Of a DNA stretch of 7,047 bases, positions 6,648 through 7,047 are shown piece by piece. Below the pieces are notes generated by a model. The model was not told the origin of the DNA and did not search any database. It saw only the letters and a list, made by a program, of their open reading frames with translations. Position numbers and translations under genes: made by a program. Position 1 is the first letter of the stretch; each line of letters starts with the position of its first letter. Origin of the DNA: Acidimicrobiaceae bacterium (GTDB taxonomy: Bacteria; Actinomycetota; Acidimicrobiia; Acidimicrobiales; RAAP-2); assembly GCA_003135595.1 (NCBI GenBank), contig PLCI01000133.1, positions 7,828 through 14,874 of the forward strand. Reading direction: 5' to 3'.

Positions 6648-7047
6648 GGCGGGGAGAGCTCACCGGGGATCCGACCGTGGTTGCCCTGCGGCTCCTCGGG
6701 GCGACCGTGGCCGTCGGCGAGGTCGTCGTCCGACTCGTCGAGGTCGAGGCCTACGGCGGCGCGGACGACGAGGCCAGCCATGCCTTCCGGGGCGAGCGGG
6801 TGGCCAACCGCACGATGTTCGGTCCGCCGGGCCACCTCTACGTGTACCTCAGCTACGGGCTGCACAGCTGCGCGAACGTGGTGTGCGGACCGCCAGGCGC
6901 GCCTGGGGCCGTCCTGCTTCGCGCCGCCGACATCCTCGAGGGTGTCGGCATCGTCCGGGTGCGGCGGGGTCGCGACGACCGGCATCGGCGACTCGCCGGA
7001 CCGGGCACGCTGTGCCAGGGGCTCGGCATCGATCGTGCCTACGACGG
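6644..7047 (+). CDS. mpg: DNA-3-methyladenine glycosylase, AAG/MPG family (3' truncated by window)
   Basis: This family removes alkylated purines such as 3-methyladenine from DNA, starting base excision repair. The frame is open to the right edge: 134 codons are visible of a family usually near 200. Motifs are LLGATVAV (17-24), VEVEAYGG (32-39), DEASHAF (42-48), NRTMFGPPGHLYVYLSYGLHSCANV (55-79) and AVLLRAADILEG (from 89). By comparison with human AAG as I recall it, Glu35 matches the catalytic Glu125, Tyr37, His46 and Tyr68 match the base-stacking Tyr127, His136 and Tyr159, Asn78 matches Asn169, and Arg93 matches Arg182. The DNA-binding and catalytic core therefore looks intact. The GTG start at 6644 overlaps the argH stop (GTGA). 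It is preferred over the GTG at 6677 because it keeps the family-like segment ELTGDPTVVALRLLG. Coupling to argH suggests co-transcription with the arginine genes, although the function is unrelated. Confidence 0.92.
   Translation, partial: MRRGELTGDPTVVALRLLGATVAVGEVVVRLVEVEAYGGADDEASHAFRGERVANRTMFGPPGHLYVYLSYGLHSCANVVCGPPGAPGAVLLRAADILEGVGIVRVRRGRDDRHRRLAGPGTLCQGLGIDRAYD

Noticed and set aside
6677..6679. Alternative GTG start for the glycosylase, preceded by GGGGA at 6665-6669
   Set aside because: Although the spacing is good, it would remove the ELTGDPTVV segment that matches the actinobacterial family N-terminus, and 6644 gives the operon's usual 4-bp overlap.
1..7047. Search for tRNA, rRNA, CRISPR, insertion sequences, phage genes, an ARG-box promoter or an intrinsic terminator
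   Set aside because: The window is almost wholly coding with no gap above 1 base; I saw no repeat arrays, transposase motifs, AT-rich operator or hairpin followed by a T-tract.

Overview
The window is one uninterrupted, very GC-rich stretch read entirely on the + strand. It holds an arginine biosynthesis operon followed by the start of a DNA repair gene. In order: the 3' half of argC (truncated by the left edge), argJ, argB, argF, argR, argG, argH, and the first two thirds or so of a 3-methyladenine DNA glycosylase (mpg/AAG family, truncated by the right edge). There is no intergenic DNA longer than 1 base and no RNA gene, mobile element, CRISPR array or convincing promoter.

The order argC-J-B-(D)-F-R-G-H, with the repressor gene argR inside the operon, is the classic actinobacterial layout. 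The glycosylase resembles the mycobacterial Mpg type as I remember it. High GC and GTG/ATG starts fit a high-GC Gram-positive bacterium. Several enzymes deviate from the consensus at usually conserved positions, which suggests a lineage distant from Streptomyces and Mycobacterium. A deep-branching class such as Acidimicrobiia is possible, but that is only a guess.

How the genes work together: ArgJ makes N-acetylglutamate by recycling the acetyl group from N-acetylornithine. ArgB phosphorylates it and ArgC reduces it to the semialdehyde. An aminotransferase (ArgD) must then make N-acetylornithine, but argD is missing from its usual place between argB and argF. ArgJ releases ornithine, ArgF converts it to citrulline, and ArgG and ArgH convert citrulline to argininosuccinate and then arginine. 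ArgR is the expected arginine-responsive repressor. ArgB carries both sequence signatures of arginine-feedback-sensitive kinases, so control is probably both transcriptional and allosteric.

Six of the seven gene junctions are 4-bp stop/start overlaps (ATGA or GTGA). The exception, argR/argG, has a 1-base gap and a good Shine-Dalgarno sequence. This is mostly an ordinary housekeeping region and I see no novel system. The points worth a second look are the missing argD, the unusual ornithine carbamoyltransferase motifs, a C7 run at the argG/argH junction that fits a -1 slippery heptamer, and a cluster of hairpins near the end of argH just ahead of the coupled repair gene.
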